DNA from: Anaerolineales bacterium UBA3905
GTDB lineage: Bacteria; Chloroflexota; Anaerolineae; Caldilineales; Caldilineaceae
Direction of reading: 5' to 3'
NCBI GenBank assembly: GCA_002391565.1
Contig: DGFH01000031.1
Coordinates: forward strand, 1-7,078
DNA length: 7,078 nt
Shown: one piece after another, positions 6,145 through 7,078 of the stretch
How the letters are laid out: every line of letters starts with the position of its first letter
How positions within the stretch are numbered: the first letter of the stretch is position 1
Program-made: the position numbers and the translations under genes
The notes under the pieces: generated by a model
Databases searched by the model: none
Told to the model about the DNA's origin: nothing
Seen by the model: the letters and a program-made list of their open reading frames with translations, nothing else

Positions 6145-7078
6145 ATGACCTCACTCCACGTTTCCTTATTTGGGCGGCTGCATTGCGAAGTCGATGGTCG
6201 CGAGTTGGTCGGGCTAGAAGCGCGCAAGGTGCAGGAACTGCTCGTCCACCTGCTGTTGCATCGTGCGCATCCATATACGCGTGAAGCGCTGGCAACCCTT
6301 TTGTGGGCTGAGCGTAATGACGCACAGGCGCGCAAATATCTGCGTCAGACGCTCTGGCAATTGCAGCGCGCACTTGACGCCGCCTGCCACCCGACGACCC
6401 CGCTCTTGCGCGCCGACGCCGACTGGCTCGAATTCGATCCTACCCTGACGGTCTGGCTGGATGTCGATCAATTCGAGCACGCCTACACCGCGACGCGACA
6501 ACTCGACGGTCATGAATTGACCAGCGCACAGGCTGAACTGCTTTGTGATGCGGTGCAGTTATATCAGGGCGACCTGCTGGAAGGATGGTATCAGGATTGG
6601 TGCATCACTGCTCGGGAACGGTATCAACAGATGTATCTGTCGATGCTGGATAAGCTGACCGCCTGGGCAGAACAGCGCGGCGATAGCGAGGTTGGCATCC
6701 ACTATTGTGAGCTTTCGCTGCGTTGCGACCCGGCGCGTGAGCGCACCCATCGCCGCCTGATGCGCCTGCACTGCATGGCGGGCAATCGCACCGCCGCGCT
6801 ACGTCAGTATGAAAGTTGCGTCGAAATGTTGCGCCGCGAGTTGGGGGTCGAACCCGCGCGCAGCACGCAACTACTCTATGCACAGATTCGCAGCGATCAT
6901 TACGACACAAGGGAGGGCGTCTCCATCGTGTCGCCTATGCCTGGCGTCGAGGTGAACGAGCTGGCTGACGTATTGGCGCATCTTGGACAACTTCAGATCA
7001 TCCTGCTCCAGACGTTGGAGCAGGTGCGACAGGACATGGCGCGTGTCGAAGCCGCGCTGCAGCGTCAGACGCTGATGC
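6145..7078 (+). CDS. BTAD/SARP-like transcriptional regulator (3' end outside window)
   Basis: The frame is open from ATG 6145 to the window edge, giving 311 complete codons. Residues 1-98 resemble the OmpR-like winged-helix DNA-binding domain of SARP regulators: an LFGRL strand at 8-12, EARKVQELLVHLLLH at 25-39, REALATLLW at 46-54 and a recognition-helix region ARKYLRQTLWQLQRAL at 62-77. Residues about 105-250 fit the bacterial transcriptional activation domain (BTAD), an alpha-helical TPR-like repeat, with YQGDLLEGWYQDW (140-152), LRCDPARERTHRRLMRLH (192-209) and ELGVEPARST (232-241). After a short linker, residues 270-309 are a leucine-rich amphipathic helix likely to form a coiled coil and oligomerise. 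No AAA/NB-ARC ATPase module is seen up to residue 311. The family usually activates transcription of neighbouring or pathway genes, but the target here is unknown. The dyads upstream are candidate sites for it or for another regulator. Confidence 0.85.
   Translation, partial: MTSLHVSLFGRLHCEVDGRELVGLEARKVQELLVHLLLHRAHPYTREALATLLWAERNDAQARKYLRQTLWQLQRALDAACHPTTPLLRADADWLEFDPTLTVWLDVDQFEHAYTATRQLDGHELTSAQAELLCDAVQLYQGDLLEGWYQDWCITARERYQQMYLSMLDKLTAWAEQRGDSEVGIHYCELSLRCDPARERTHRRLMRLHCMAGNRTAALRQYESCVEMLRRELGVEPARSTQLLYAQIRSDHYDTREGVSIVSPMPGVEVNELADVLAHLGQLQIILLQTLEQVRQDMARVEAALQRQTLM

Noticed and set aside
5922..6335. - strand ORF of 137 codons spanning the intergenic region and the regulator start
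   Set aside because: It overlaps the well-supported regulator start and its strong ribosome binding site, shows no domain and has an S/R/C-rich composition typical of a shadow frame.

Overview
The window looks like chromosomal DNA from a GC-rich bacterium, most likely a member of the Chloroflexota. This placement is inferred from three things seen here: paired GT39-type membrane glycosyltransferases with C-terminal beta-sandwich modules, a short stand-alone BTAD/SARP-type regulator with a C-terminal coiled coil, and a Gram-positive/CP4-like (class II) EPSP synthase. No marker gene or RNA gene is present to prove it. All recognised genes are on the + strand.

Region 1 (1-2935) is an envelope or surface-glycan block. 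The 3' end of a gene cut by the window edge encodes two tandem beta-sandwich modules. It overlaps (ATGA) a complete 680-residue GT39-like polytopic glycosyltransferase that ends in one module of the same kind. The first ~90 bases of the second gene lie in an imperfect inverted repeat of the GCGGAT/ATCCGC type, so a repeat seems to supply its N-terminal tail.

Region 2 (2936-5788) is a two-gene shikimate-pathway unit. A well-matched sigma70-type promoter (TTGACC, 17-base spacer, TATAGT) and a leader with a perfect 7-bp hairpin precede aroA (EPSP synthase). After 25 bases comes an ORF in which a complete shikimate dehydrogenase (AroE) is joined in frame to a C-terminal GNAT-type acetyltransferase. 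AroE reduces 3-dehydroshikimate to shikimate, and AroA makes 5-enolpyruvylshikimate-3-phosphate after an intervening kinase step (kinase not in the window). The joined GNAT domain is the least expected gene architecture here.

Region 3 (5789-6144) is 356 bases without a supportable gene. It is more AT-rich than its flanks and holds several dyad-symmetric sequences, two of them operator-like. Region 4 (6145 to the end) is a BTAD/SARP-like transcriptional regulator with a strong Shine-Dalgarno sequence, running off the right edge. I found no CRISPR array, insertion sequence, tRNA or rRNA. The candidates for something little described are the AroE-GNAT fusion, the repeat-derived N-terminus and the dyad-rich region ahead of the regulator.
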